64,000 nt of DNA, from NCBI RefSeq assembly GCF_900636545.1, contig NZ_LR134290.1, positions 4,774,001-4,838,000 of the forward strand. The letters run 5' to 3'. The notes under the pieces were generated by a model. The model was not told the DNA's origin. It saw only the letters and a program-made list of their open reading frames with translations, and ran no database searches. This stretch comes from Pseudomonas mendocina. GTDB lineage: Bacteria; Pseudomonadota; Gammaproteobacteria; Pseudomonadales; Pseudomonadaceae. The translations under genes and the position numbers were made by a program. Of this stretch, positions 17,490-26,617 are shown in pieces; positions within the stretch are counted from its first letter, which is position 1, and the number at the start of each line of letters is the position of its first letter.

Positions 17490-19439
17490 ATGCAAAGCGT
17501 TGAGTCCCTGCTCGCCGAACTGCGCGCGCTCGACGAGCACCCGCGCATCGAAGCCAAACGCGCCAGCCAGGCCGGCGCCTCGATCATGCAAAGCATCTGC
17601 GCCTTCGCCAATGAACCAGGCCTGGGCGGTGGTTATCTGCTGCTGGGGATAGGCGAGCCGGACGCAACGCACGCCGAGTTTTGGGTCGAGGGCGTCGCCG
17701 ATGTCGACAAGCTGCTGAACGAGATTCAGGGCAACTGCCGCGAGCAGTTCGAGAGCGCCATCGCCATACATAGCCAGACAGCGCTGATCGATGGCCAGCG
17801 CGTGGTGGCGCTGTATGTGCCGGAGCTGGATGCCGCCGCCAAACCCTGCATCTTCAAGGGCAGGTTCGACAGCAAGAACAAGCGCAAGACCGGCGTGTGG
17901 CGACGCGGCCTGAACGGCGACTACGAGTGCTCGCAACAGGAGCTGGAGCCACTGCTGCTGGCCAAGTCGGGTATGAGCTTCGAACAGGTGATCCTGCCGG
18001 ACGCCGAGTGGGATGACCTCGATGACGGCGCCATCGCCCTGTATCGGCAGCTACGTGCCCGTGTGCGCCCACAGGCCGAGGAGTTGCTGGCCGGCGATGA
18101 GGAAATGCTGCGCGCGCTGAATCTGGTCAAGCGCATCGACGGGCACTGGCGGCCAAATGTGGCGGGCCTGCTACTGTTGGGCAAGCCGCTGGCGCTGCGC
18201 CGCCTGCTGCCAGCCGTGCGGGTGGACTATGTGCGCATCCAGGGCACGCAGTGGGTCGAAGACCCTGAACAGCGCTTCGCCACCACCCAGGATTTTCGCG
18301 AGCCGCTGCTGCGCCTGATCGTCCGCCTGGAGGCGACCATTCTCGACGACATGCCGCGACACTTCCGTTTGCGCGAAGGCGAAACCCAGCGCTCCGACCA
18401 GCCGTTGCTGCCGCAGAAGGTGATCCGCGAAGCGGTGGTCAATGCGCTGATGCACCGCGACTATCAGGTCAACCAGCCGACGCTGGTGGTGCGTTACAGC
18501 AATCGCCTGGAAATCCGCAATGCCGGCTATTCGCTCAAGCCCACCGCACTGCTCGGCGAAATGGGCTCACAGTTGCGCAACCCGATCATCGCTGCGGTGC
18601 TGTATGACCTGGATTTTGCCGAAACCAAGGGCACGGGCATCCGCACCATGCGCCGTCTGCTGCAGGAACTGGGGCTGACCGCGCCGGTGTTCAGCAGCCA
18701 TCAGTTGGAAAACCAGTTCACTGCCATTTACCTGCTGCACCAGTTGCTGGGCGAGCAGCAGTTGCGCTGGCTGCAGCAGTTCAGCCATCTGCACCTGAGC
18801 GCCGACGAAGCCAAGGCGCTGCTGCTGGCGGCGGAAACCGGCGCAGTGGACAACGCCGCGCTGCGCGCCATCAGCGATCTGGATACCCTGGCCGCCAGCC
18901 AGATTCTGGGACGTCTGCATCATCAACGCGGCCTGCTGGTAAAAGGCGGCGCGGGGCCGGCGACCTATTACCAACTGGCCGAGCTGCCAGGCCTGCCGCT
19001 GTTCCCGGAGGAAGGCGCAGACGAGCCAAATACGGGTGACCTCGGAGCAAATACGAGTGACCTCAGGGTAAATACGAGTGACCTCGAGGCAAATACGAGT
19101 GACCTCAGGGTAAATACGAGTGACCTCGCCCCTGATACGGGCGAGCTGCCCGAGCCGCTGCTCGCAGCATTGGCAACGATTTCACCCAAGGCCCGCAAGC
19201 ACAAGCTTTGGCCGTTGATTCTCTGGCTATGCAGCATCCGCCCACACAATGCGGAGCAATTGGCCAGACACTTGAATCGTCAGGTGGTGGCACTGAAAAC
19301 CGGCCACCTGAACCCATTGCGCGAGCAGCAAGGCCTGCTGGAATACCTGTACCCCGAAGTGATCAACCACCCACAGCAGGCCTATGTCACCAGCGCTGCT
19401 GGTCGCCTGTGGCTGGCAGAACAAGGAATAGTGCTGTGA
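17490..19439 (+). CDS. AlbA_2/Schlafen-type ATP-binding protein of the type I restriction locus
   Basis: This 649-residue protein starts at the ATG at 17490 (MQSVESLLAELRALDEHPR), preceded by GGAGG; longer in-frame starts lie in unconstrained sequence. The N-terminal 130 or so residues resemble the AlbA_2 nucleic-acid-binding domain (EAKRASQAGASIMQSICAFAN, GGYLLLGIGEP). Residues 300-420 form a GHKL-like ATPase region (VIREAVVNALMHRDYQ, NRLEIRNAGY, ETKGTGIRTMRRLL). Residues 514-555 are a 7-residue tandem repeat (NTSDLRV type) that looks like a flexible linker, followed by a winged-helix-like end (LARHLNRQVVALKTGHLNPL). It overlaps hsdR by GTGA. Such proteins are often embedded in type I loci; an anti-phage or regulatory role is suspected, not shown. 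Confidence 0.82.
   Translation: MQSVESLLAELRALDEHPRIEAKRASQAGASIMQSICAFANEPGLGGGYLLLGIGEPDATHAEFWVEGVADVDKLLNEIQGNCREQFESAIAIHSQTALIDGQRVVALYVPELDAAAKPCIFKGRFDSKNKRKTGVWRRGLNGDYECSQQELEPLLLAKSGMSFEQVILPDAEWDDLDDGAIALYRQLRARVRPQAEELLAGDEEMLRALNLVKRIDGHWRPNVAGLLLLGKPLALRRLLPAVRVDYVRIQGTQWVEDPEQRFATTQDFREPLLRLIVRLEATILDDMPRHFRLREGETQRSDQPLLPQKVIREAVVNALMHRDYQVNQPTLVVRYSNRLEIRNAGYSLKPTALLGEMGSQLRNPIIAAVLYDLDFAETKGTGIRTMRRLLQELGLTAPVFSSHQLENQFTAIYLLHQLLGEQQLRWLQQFSHLHLSADEAKALLLAAETGAVDNAALRAISDLDTLAASQILGRLHHQRGLLVKGGAGPATYYQLAELPGLPLFPEEGADEPNTGDLGANTSDLRVNTSDLEANTSDLRVNTSDLAPDTGELPEPLLAALATISPKARKHKLWPLILWLCSIRPHNAEQLARHLNRQVVALKTGHLNPLREQQGLLEYLYPEVINHPQQAYVTSAAGRLWLAEQGIVL
19028..19153 (+). 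repeat. In-frame 21-bp tandem repeat (six units)
   Basis: Units of 21 bp starting AAATACGAGTGACCTC occur at 19028, 19049, 19070, 19091 and 19112, plus a degenerate unit at 19133. Units alternate between CAGGGT/GAGGC-type tails, encoding NTSDLRV/NTSDLEA. Copy-number change would keep the frame. Confidence 0.92.
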
Positions 19440-22400
19440 CCGCCTCACCACGCTTTCAGGAAGAGTACAGCGCCAAGATCCCCGCCCTGGCTCTGCTGGC
19501 TAACCTCGGCTTCACCTACCTGAGCCCCAGCCAGGCGCTGGAGATGCGCGGCAGCAAGGAGCGCGTGGTGCTGGCCCCGGTGCTGCGCGCCGAGCTGGCC
19601 AAACGGCGCTTTCACAGCGCGGGCGTGGAGCACGGGCTGAGCGAAGCCGCCCTGAACAAGCTGGTGACCGAGATAGGCCAACCCGCGCTGAACGAGGGCC
19701 TGCAGTTGGCCAACCAGCGCTTCTCCGAGCAATTGCTGTACGGCATCGGGGTCAGCGATTTCGTGGCGGGCAACAAGGTCAACCCGACCATCGCGCTGAT
19801 CGACTGGACGAATCTCGATAACAACAGCTTCCACTTCACCGAAGAGCTGGGTGTGGGCTGCGCCAGTGGTATCGGCCTGCGTATTCCCGATATCGTGCTC
19901 TACGTGAACGGCCTACCACTGGCGGTGATCGAGGCCAAGCGGCCAGACGCCAGCAACGGCAAGGAGCTGATCAAACAGGGCATCTCGCAGATGCTGCGCA
20001 ATCAGCGCGCCGACGAAATTCCGCAGCTGTTCGCTTTCAGCCAACTGCTACTGGTGATCGACGGCAGCAGCGGCCGCTACGGCACCGTGGGCACCACGGA
20101 GAAGTTCTGGGCCGCCTGGCGCGAGGAGGAAATCGGCGAAGTGGCGTTCGCCGAACTGAAGAATCGCCCTCTGGATGCCGAGCAACAACAGGCCATCTTC
20201 GCTCAGCGCCCGGCAGCCAGCCTGGCCTGGTATCAGCAATGGCTGGCCGGCGGCCTGTTGGCCAGCCAGCAGGACAAGCTGCTGATCAGCCTGTGCCGCC
20301 CGGATCGGCTGCTCGATATGGTGCGTTTCTACAGTTACAGCGACAGCAAGCACGGCAAGATCGTCGCGCGCTATCAACAGGTGTTCGGCATCCGCGCGCT
20401 GATCGAGCGCATTCAGCAACGCGATGCGCGTGGTGCGCGCAAGGGCGGGGTGATCTGGCACACCACCGGCTCGGGCAAGTCGATCACCATGCTGCTGCTG
20501 ACCAAGGCACTGATCTTCCACCCGGAGCTGCAGAATTGCCGCGTGCTGGTGATCACCGACCGCACCGATCTGGAAGCGCAACTGAGCAAGACCTTCGCCA
20601 GCGCCGGCGCGCTGAGCGCGCGCGACCAGCAGGAGGCCTTGAGCCAATCCGGGCGCCATCTGGCCCAGCAAATCGGCAAAGGGTCGGCGCGGGTGATGTT
20701 CAGCCTGATCCAGAAATTCAACTCGGCGGCAAAACTGCCGGAGTGCCATAACGACAGCAGCGATTTCATCGTGCTGGTGGATGAAGGGCATCGCTCTCAA
20801 GGCGGCGAAAATCATGCGCAGATGCGCCTTGCCCTGCCCAATGCCGCGTTCGTGGCCTTTACCGGTACGCCGCTGCTGCAGGATGAAAAGACGCAGAACA
20901 AGTTCGGCCCCATCGTGCATGCCTACACCATGCAGCGCGCGGTGGAGGACGGCACGGTAACGCCGTTGCTGTACGAGGAGCGGCGCCTCGAACTGGACGT
21001 CAACGACCGCGCCATCGACAGCTGGTTCGAGCGCCATACACAGAACCTGAGCACCGCCCAGCAGGCCGACCTGAAGAAGAAATTCGCCAAGAAGGGTGAG
21101 CTGTACAAGGCACTTGGGCGCCTGGAACTGATCGCTCACGACATCAGCGATCACTTCAGCAAGCACGTCACCGATGGTTTGAAGGGCCAGGTCGCCTGCG
21201 ACAGCCGCGTGTCGGCGATTCGCCTGAAGGCGTTTCTCGATGAGATCGGCCAGGTGTCGTCGGTGCTGGTGATGTCCGCCCCCGATAGCCGCGAAGACAA
21301 TAGCGACAGCGACGAGGACAGCAAGTCGGTGGTGCAGGCCTGGTGGGACAAGCATGTCGGCAAGGAGGACGGCACGGCCTACAAGCAGCGCATGATCGAG
21401 GCATTCGCCGAAGACGATGGCCCCGACCTGCTGATCGTCATCGATCAGTTGCTCACCGGCTTCGACGAGCCACGCAACGCGGTGCTGTACATCGACAAGA
21501 ACCTCAAGCAGCACAACCTAATCCAGGCCATCGCGCGGGTCAACCGCCTGCATCCGCACAAGAAGCACGGCTTGCTGATCGACTATCGTGGCATCCTCGG
21601 CGAGCTGGATATCACCATCGCCCAGTACCAGGATCTGGCAACCCGCACCCAGGGCGGTTACAGCATCGAGGATCTGGACGGCCTCTACAGCCCGATGAGC
21701 ACCGAGTACAAGAAGCTGCCGGATCTCTATCAGCGTCTATGGGAGATCTTCGCCGAGGTGAAGAACACCCAGGATATCGAGCAGATGCTGGCGGTGCTGC
21801 TGCCTCGTCTGGAAGAGCGCGATGGCGTGCAGGTCGATAGCCGGCAGAAAGCGCGCGATGACTTCTATGCGCTGCTCAGCGAGTTTGCCGGCTGCCTGAG
21901 CATTGCCTTGCAATCGCAGGCGTTCTTTCAGGACAAAAGCGTCAGCGAGAACACTCGCCGCCAATACAAGGAGACGGTCAAGCAGCTTTCCAACCTGCGT
22001 CAGCGCCTCAAGCAGATCACAGGCGATACGGTGGATTACGACGAGTACGCCGTGCAGGTGAGAAAGCTCATGGACAAGCACGTGCTGGGTATCGATGTGC
22101 GAGAAGCCAAGGGCGCTTATCTGGTTGGGGAAATGGGCTCGCACCACCCGGAAAACTGGAGCGACGAAAAAGCGCGCAACGAGAAGGACATCATCCAGAC
22201 CCGAGTGACCCGCGAAATCGATCAGCTTCTGGACGACCCTTACGCGAAAAAGCGCTTCTCCGAACTGCTGCGCCAGGTGATCGCAGAAGCCGATGCGCTG
22301 TTCGACCATCCGCTCAAGCAGTACCTGCTGTTCAAGTCATTCGATGAGCAGGTGCAACAACGCCAGCTCGACGAGTTGCCTCAGCAAGTACGCGGCAACC

Positions 22401-22684
22401 CGCACGTACAGGCCTATTACGGCGCCTTCAAACTGGTGCTTGCGGAGCAACAGGTAGCGACTGACGAGAGTTGGGTAGCGCTGGCCGAACAGACCGATGC
22501 CATCGTCGATCAGGCCGTGCGGGAGTTTTCCATCAACCCGCTGAATATCGAAGCGTCGATACGCCAGCAGCTTCTCCCTCTGTACTTCCTGGCACTCAAA
22601 CCCCTTGGAATGGGCATGGATAGTGTGCAGGCGCTGGTGGAGCAGGTCGTGCAGATCGTGCGTGCCGGGACGCGCAAACGCTGA
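19436..22684 (+). CDS. hsdR: Type I restriction endonuclease subunit HsdR
   Basis: This 1082-residue restriction subunit starts at GTG 19436, overlapping the upstream stop as GTGA with AAGGA ahead, and gives MTASPRFQEEYSAKIPALAL. The open frame continues upstream but only as a shadow. The N-terminal PD-(D/E)xK nuclease has IPDIVLYVNGLPLAVIEAKRP (E166, K168). The SF2 motor has Walker A HTTGSGKS (K348), DEGHR in place of DEAD, and FTGTPLL. DQLLTGFDEP and QAIARVNRLHP are motifs V and VI. The C-terminal helical part binds the methylase core. Unmodified DNA is translocated and cut away from the site. The separation from hsdMS by two other genes is a known arrangement. Confidence 0.95.
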   Translation: MTASPRFQEEYSAKIPALALLANLGFTYLSPSQALEMRGSKERVVLAPVLRAELAKRRFHSAGVEHGLSEAALNKLVTEIGQPALNEGLQLANQRFSEQLLYGIGVSDFVAGNKVNPTIALIDWTNLDNNSFHFTEELGVGCASGIGLRIPDIVLYVNGLPLAVIEAKRPDASNGKELIKQGISQMLRNQRADEIPQLFAFSQLLLVIDGSSGRYGTVGTTEKFWAAWREEEIGEVAFAELKNRPLDAEQQQAIFAQRPAASLAWYQQWLAGGLLASQQDKLLISLCRPDRLLDMVRFYSYSDSKHGKIVARYQQVFGIRALIERIQQRDARGARKGGVIWHTTGSGKSITMLLLTKALIFHPELQNCRVLVITDRTDLEAQLSKTFASAGALSARDQQEALSQSGRHLAQQIGKGSARVMFSLIQKFNSAAKLPECHNDSSDFIVLVDEGHRSQGGENHAQMRLALPNAAFVAFTGTPLLQDEKTQNKFGPIVHAYTMQRAVEDGTVTPLLYEERRLELDVNDRAIDSWFERHTQNLSTAQQADLKKKFAKKGELYKALGRLELIAHDISDHFSKHVTDGLKGQVACDSRVSAIRLKAFLDEIGQVSSVLVMSAPDSREDNSDSDEDSKSVVQAWWDKHVGKEDGTAYKQRMIEAFAEDDGPDLLIVIDQLLTGFDEPRNAVLYIDKNLKQHNLIQAIARVNRLHPHKKHGLLIDYRGILGELDITIAQYQDLATRTQGGYSIEDLDGLYSPMSTEYKKLPDLYQRLWEIFAEVKNTQDIEQMLAVLLPRLEERDGVQVDSRQKARDDFYALLSEFAGCLSIALQSQAFFQDKSVSENTRRQYKETVKQLSNLRQRLKQITGDTVDYDEYAVQVRKLMDKHVLGIDVREAKGAYLVGEMGSHHPENWSDEKARNEKDIIQTRVTREIDQLLDDPYAKKRFSELLRQVIAEADALFDHPLKQYLLFKSFDEQVQQRQLDELPQQVRGNPHVQAYYGAFKLVLAEQQVATDESWVALAEQTDAIVDQAVREFSINPLNIEASIRQQLLPLYFLALKPLGMGMDSVQALVEQVVQIVRAGTRKR

Positions 22685-23412
22685 TGAGCCAGTTGCACTA
22701 TGGCGGCGAAATCATCTGCTATCAGGTACGCAAGCTGGCGCGCGCCACACGCAAACTGACCATCAAGGTGCACCCGGATGGCCAGGTTGAGGTCTTGGCA
22801 CCGCAGACCGCCAGCGATGAAGAGATCAACCGGGGAGTGACGAATCGGGCTCGCTGGATCTGGGAGCAACTGCAGCCCATCCGTGAACGCCTGCTGCAGG
22901 TTCGCCCACGCCAGTACGTCAGCGGCGAGACCCACTTCTACTTGGGCAAACGCTATCCACTGAAGGTGCAGGAGGCTCCGCGAGCACCGCAACAGGTGAA
23001 GCTGCTGCGCGGAATGCTGTGCGTGACACTGCGCCATAACAGCGCAGATAAGGTGCGTGAGCTGCTATTCGGTTGGTACAAAGCTCGCGCACGCGAACAG
23101 TTCAATCAACGCCTAGAGCGTCTGATCGCACAGACCCCATGGGTCACGCGCAAGCCTGCGCTTCGCTTGCTGACCATGCAGACGCAGTGGGGAAGCTGCT
23201 CGCACTCCGGCACGCTGACGCTCAATCCGCATCTGGTAAAAGCGCCTGCCGAGTGCATTGATTACGTCCTGCTGCATGAGCTTTGCCATCTTGCCGAGCA
23301 CAATCACTCGGAAGCCTTCTGGCGCCTGCTAGACCAATCCATGCCAGACTGGCAGCCAATCAAGGCACGCCTCGACGACATGGTCGAGCTGTACTTGAAC
23401 GACGTACGTTGA
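22684..23412 (+). CDS. YgjP-like (DUF45) zinc metallopeptidase
   Basis: This 242-residue protein overlaps the hsdR stop by one base (TGATG). The zinc-binding HELCH (H198-H202) is followed by LAEHNHSEAFW, and TMQTQWGSCSHSGTLTLNPHL is the other block conserved in the YgjP/WLM family of M48-like gluzincins. There is no signal peptide or membrane segment, so it is cytoplasmic. Genes of this family often follow hsdR, but their substrate in restriction loci is unknown; a role in controlled turnover of HsdR is conceivable and is only inference. It is the last gene of the block. Confidence 0.9.
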   Translation: MSQLHYGGEIICYQVRKLARATRKLTIKVHPDGQVEVLAPQTASDEEINRGVTNRARWIWEQLQPIRERLLQVRPRQYVSGETHFYLGKRYPLKVQEAPRAPQQVKLLRGMLCVTLRHNSADKVRELLFGWYKARAREQFNQRLERLIAQTPWVTRKPALRLLTMQTQWGSCSHSGTLTLNPHLVKAPAECIDYVLLHELCHLAEHNHSEAFWRLLDQSMPDWQPIKARLDDMVELYLNDVR

Positions 23413-23591
23413 ACTGCGCGTTTTGCATCTGCGCGACAACCTGCTGCAGTCAGGCGACACCCTGACCGTAGAGCAAGCCATAGGCCAGCAAACGGCTTGG
23501 CGGTCACGGAAACGCTATGCTAGCTTGGCCGCCAGCCAGGACGGCCCGCCGTACGCCGGAGCGCATTCGAAGAAGAAGAGGACACCACCCC

Positions 23592-24365
23592 ATGGCCGAG
23601 GCGACGCCCGCGCTGGAAATTCGCAACCTGCACAAACGCTACGGCGATCTCGAAGTGCTCAAGGGCATCTCCCTGACGGCCAAAGATGGCGACGTCATCT
23701 CGATTCTCGGCTCCTCCGGCTCCGGCAAGTCCACCTTCCTGCGCTGCATCAACCTGCTGGAAAATCCGCATCAGGGTCAGATTTTCGTCGCTGGCGAAGA
23801 GCTCAAGCTCAAGTCAGCGAAGAACGGCGAGCTGGTTGCCGCCGACAACAAGCAGATCAACCGCCTGCGCAGCGAGATCGGCTTCGTCTTCCAGAATTTC
23901 AATCTGTGGCCGCATATGAGCGTGCTCGATAACATCATCGAGGCGCCGCGTCGCGTGCTCGGCCAGAGCAAGGCCGAGGCCATCGAAGTGGCCGAGGCGC
24001 TGCTGGCCAAGGTCGGTATCGCCGACAAACGCCACGTATACCCCAACCAGCTTTCCGGCGGCCAGCAACAGCGCGCAGCCATTGCCCGCACCCTGGCCAT
24101 GCAACCGAAGGTGATCCTGTTCGATGAGCCGACTTCGGCCCTCGACCCGGAGATGGTACAAGAAGTGCTTAATGTGATTCGCGCGCTTGCCGATGAGGGT
24201 CGCACCATGCTGCTGGTTACCCATGAAATGAGTTTCGCTCGCCAGGTATCCAGCGAGGTGGTGTTCCTCCACCAGGGCCTGGTCGAGGAACAGGGGTCAC
24301 CCGCCCAGGTGTTCGACAACCCGAACTCGGCACGCTGTAAACAATTCATGTCCAGCAATCGCTAA
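23592..24365 (+). CDS. Polar amino-acid ABC transporter, ATP-binding protein
   Basis: This 257-residue HisP/GlnQ-type ATPase starts at 23592 (MAEATPALEIRNLHKRYGDLEVL) after an AGAGG; the frame upstream to 23517 has no support. Walker A is GSSGSGKST, the Q-loop is FVFQNFNLWPHM, the ABC signature is LSGGQQQR, Walker B is VILFDEPTSAL, and the switch His is in LLVTHEM. It heads a four-gene transporter operon (ATPase, binding protein, two permeases). From memory it corresponds to the PA5152-PA5155 set of P. aeruginosa. The substrate is probably a basic or other polar amino acid. Confidence 0.93.
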   Translation: MAEATPALEIRNLHKRYGDLEVLKGISLTAKDGDVISILGSSGSGKSTFLRCINLLENPHQGQIFVAGEELKLKSAKNGELVAADNKQINRLRSEIGFVFQNFNLWPHMSVLDNIIEAPRRVLGQSKAEAIEVAEALLAKVGIADKRHVYPNQLSGGQQQRAAIARTLAMQPKVILFDEPTSALDPEMVQEVLNVIRALADEGRTMLLVTHEMSFARQVSSEVVFLHQGLVEEQGSPAQVFDNPNSARCKQFMSSNR

Positions 24366-24380
24366 CACGGAGCAACATGC

Positions 24381-25133
24381 ATGCAGAACTATAAGAAGAT
24401 CCTGCTGGCCGCGGCCGCTACCCTGGCTTTCGGCACCAGCGCTGTCGCAGCTGACAAACTGAAACTCGGCACCGAAGGCGCCTACCCACCCTTCAACCTG
24501 ATCGACGCCAGCGGCAAGGTCACCGGCTTCGACGTGGAAATCGGTCAGGCGCTGTGCGCCAAGATGCAGGCCGAGTGCGAAGTGGTCACCTCCGACTGGG
24601 ATGGCATCATCCCGGCCCTGAACGCCAAGAAATTCGACTTCCTGATCGCCTCCATGTCGATCACCGAAGAGCGTCAGGCCGCGGTCGACTTCACCGAACC
24701 CTACTACACCAACAAACTGCAGTTCATCGCGCCCAAGTCGGCCGACTTCAAGACTGACGAAGCCAGCCTCAAGGGCAAGGTGATTGGCGCCCAGCGCGCG
24801 ACCATCGCCGGTACCTGGCTGGAAGATAACCTGGGCAAAGTGGTCGACATCAAGCTGTACGACACCCAGGAAAACGCCTACCTCGACCTGGCCTCCGGCC
24901 GCCTCGACGGCGTGCTGGCCGACACCTTCGTCAACTGGGAATGGCTCAAGAGCGACGCCGGCAAGGATTTCGAATTCAAGGGTGACCCGGTGTTCGACAA
25001 CGACAAGATCGGCATCGCCGTGCGCAAGGGTGACCCGCTGCGCGAGAAGCTGAACACCGCTCTGCAAGCCATCATAGAAGACGGCACCTACAAGCAGATC
25101 AACGACAAGTACTTCCCGTTCAGCATCTATTGA
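24381..25133 (+). CDS. Polar amino-acid ABC transporter, periplasmic binding protein
   Basis: This is a 250-residue SBP_bac_3 protein with a signal peptide (MQNYKKILLAAAATLAFG, cut near AVAA) and mature DKLKLGTEGAYPPFNLIDA. GFDVEIGQALCAKM with the nearby cysteine pair (LCAKMQAEC) is typical of His/Lys/Arg/ornithine-binding proteins, as are WDGIIPALNAKKFDFLIASM and DFTEPYY. These Asp residues usually contact a basic side chain, so a histidine/arginine/lysine ligand is likely. It lies 15 bases after the ATPase gene. Confidence 0.92.
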   Translation: MQNYKKILLAAAATLAFGTSAVAADKLKLGTEGAYPPFNLIDASGKVTGFDVEIGQALCAKMQAECEVVTSDWDGIIPALNAKKFDFLIASMSITEERQAAVDFTEPYYTNKLQFIAPKSADFKTDEASLKGKVIGAQRATIAGTWLEDNLGKVVDIKLYDTQENAYLDLASGRLDGVLADTFVNWEWLKSDAGKDFEFKGDPVFDNDKIGIAVRKGDPLREKLNTALQAIIEDGTYKQINDKYFPFSIY

Positions 25134-25187
25134 TGACCTGAAGGCGCTGCGCCGCCGACCTGGCGGCGCGGTCGCCCGAGCCCTCCG

Positions 25188-25883
25188 ATGATTTTCGATC
25201 TCCAAGGATTCGGCCCCGCCCTGGCCGCCGGCACCCTGATGACCATTCAACTGGCGCTTTGCGCGCTGGTTCTAGGTCTGGTGCTCGGCCTGCTCGGCGC
25301 GCTGGCCAAGACTTCGCCGTACAAGCCGCTACAGTGGCTCGGCGGCAGCTATTCCACCATCGTGCGCGGCGTGCCCGAGCTGCTATGGGTACTGCTGATC
25401 TACTTCAGCACCGTCAACGTACTGCGCGCGCTGGGCGAAAACCTGGGCGTAGGTAGCCTGGAGCTCAGTCCGTTCGCTGCGGGCGTCATCGCCCTCGGCC
25501 TGTGCTTTGGCGCTTATGCCACCGAGGTATTCCGCGGCGCCATTCTGGCCATTCCCAAGGGGCACCGCGAAGCTGGACAGGCACTCGGCATGTCCAAGGG
25601 GCGCATCCTGTGGAAGCTGATCATGCCGCAGATGTGGCGCATCGCCCTGCCCGGCCTGGGCAACCTGTTCATGATTCTGATGAAAGACACCGCCCTGGTA
25701 TCGGTGGTCGGCCTGACCGAAATCATGCGCCAGGCACAGATCGCAGTCACTGCCACCAAGAATCCAATGATCTTCTTCCTGGTCGCCGCCATCATCTATC
25801 TGGGGCTGACCATCATTGCCATGATCGGCTTGCACTTCCTTGAGAAGAAAGCCTCACGCGGCTTCGTCAGGAGCAACCAATGA
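25188..25883 (+). CDS. Polar amino-acid ABC transporter, permease (HisQ-like)
   Basis: This 231-residue inner-membrane permease has about five helices. It starts MIFDLQGFGPALAAGTLMTIQ and has the EAA loop GHREAGQALGMSKGRILWKLIMPQ that docks on the ATPase. TIVRGVPELLW is the usual signature of the His/Glu/Gln/Arg permease family. It overlaps the next permease by ATGA. The 54-base gap upstream contains a GC-rich inverted repeat (GCGCCGCCGACCTGGCGGCG) that may act in message stability. Confidence 0.92.
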   Translation: MIFDLQGFGPALAAGTLMTIQLALCALVLGLVLGLLGALAKTSPYKPLQWLGGSYSTIVRGVPELLWVLLIYFSTVNVLRALGENLGVGSLELSPFAAGVIALGLCFGAYATEVFRGAILAIPKGHREAGQALGMSKGRILWKLIMPQMWRIALPGLGNLFMILMKDTALVSVVGLTEIMRQAQIAVTATKNPMIFFLVAAIIYLGLTIIAMIGLHFLEKKASRGFVRSNQ

Positions 25884-26569
25884 ACTGGGAGCTGATCTAC
25901 AAGTACCTGCCGAAGATGTTCGAAGGCGCACTGCTGACCATCGAACTGCTGGCAGTTGCGGTCATTGCCGGACTGATCCTGGCACTGCCCATGGGCATCG
26001 CCCGAGCGTCGAAACACTGGTACGTACGCGCGCTGCCCTACGGCTACATCTTCTTCTTCCGCGGCACACCGATGCTGGTGCAGCTGTTCCTGATCTACTA
26101 CGGCCTGGCACAGTTCGATGCCGTGCGCCAGAGCGTCTTCTGGCCCTATCTGCGTGATCCGTACTGGTGCGCGGTGCTCACCATGACCCTGCACACCGCC
26201 GCCTATATCGCCGAGATTCTGCGCGGCGCCATCCAGGCGGTACCGCCAGGTGAGATTGAGGCTGCTCGCGCCCTGGGCATGTCGCGCGCCCAGGCCATGC
26301 TGCACATCATCCTGCCGCGCGCCGCACGCATCGGCCTGCCGGCCTATAGCAACGAGGTGATCCTAATGCTCAAGGCCAGCGCCCTGGCCAGCACGGTCAC
26401 ACTGCTGGAACTGACTGGCATGGCGCGTACGCTCAATGCCCGCACTTACGTAAGCATGGAGTTCTTCTTCACCGCGGCACTGTTCTACCTCGCGATCACT
26501 TTTGTCCTGATCAATCTTTTCAAGCTGCTAGAACGCTGGCTGCGCGTCGACGCCTGCCAAGGCCGCTAA
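25880..26569 (+). CDS. Polar amino-acid ABC transporter, permease (HisM-like)
   Basis: This is the 229-residue second permease, forming a heterodimer with the preceding product. It has YIFFFRGTPMLVQLFLIYYGL and the EAA loop PGEIEAARALGMSRAQAMLHI, plus SNEVILMLKASALASTVTLLELTGMA near the end, as in HisM/ArtM. Translation is coupled to the upstream gene by ATGA overlap. It is the last gene of the operon. Confidence 0.92.
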   Translation: MNWELIYKYLPKMFEGALLTIELLAVAVIAGLILALPMGIARASKHWYVRALPYGYIFFFRGTPMLVQLFLIYYGLAQFDAVRQSVFWPYLRDPYWCAVLTMTLHTAAYIAEILRGAIQAVPPGEIEAARALGMSRAQAMLHIILPRAARIGLPAYSNEVILMLKASALASTVTLLELTGMARTLNARTYVSMEFFFTAALFYLAITFVLINLFKLLERWLRVDACQGR

Positions 26570-26617
26570 GCCTGGGGGCCGCCTGCACGGGTGGCCCGCC
26601 CTTCCGACATAGACGCC

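Noticed and set aside
19028..19153. Regular repeats as a CRISPR array
   Set aside because: Units are 21 bp with no unique spacers and lie in frame inside a coding sequence.
19208..19435. Earlier hsdR start inside the AlbA-type gene
   Set aside because: GTG at 19436 has AAGGA ahead and gives the usual HsdR N-terminus; upstream codons are a shadow.
23413..23591. Search for a duplicated tRNA-Phe 3' end as an attachment site of the restriction block
   Set aside because: I see no copy of the tRNA 3' sequence here and no integrase gene, so an integrative element is not supported.
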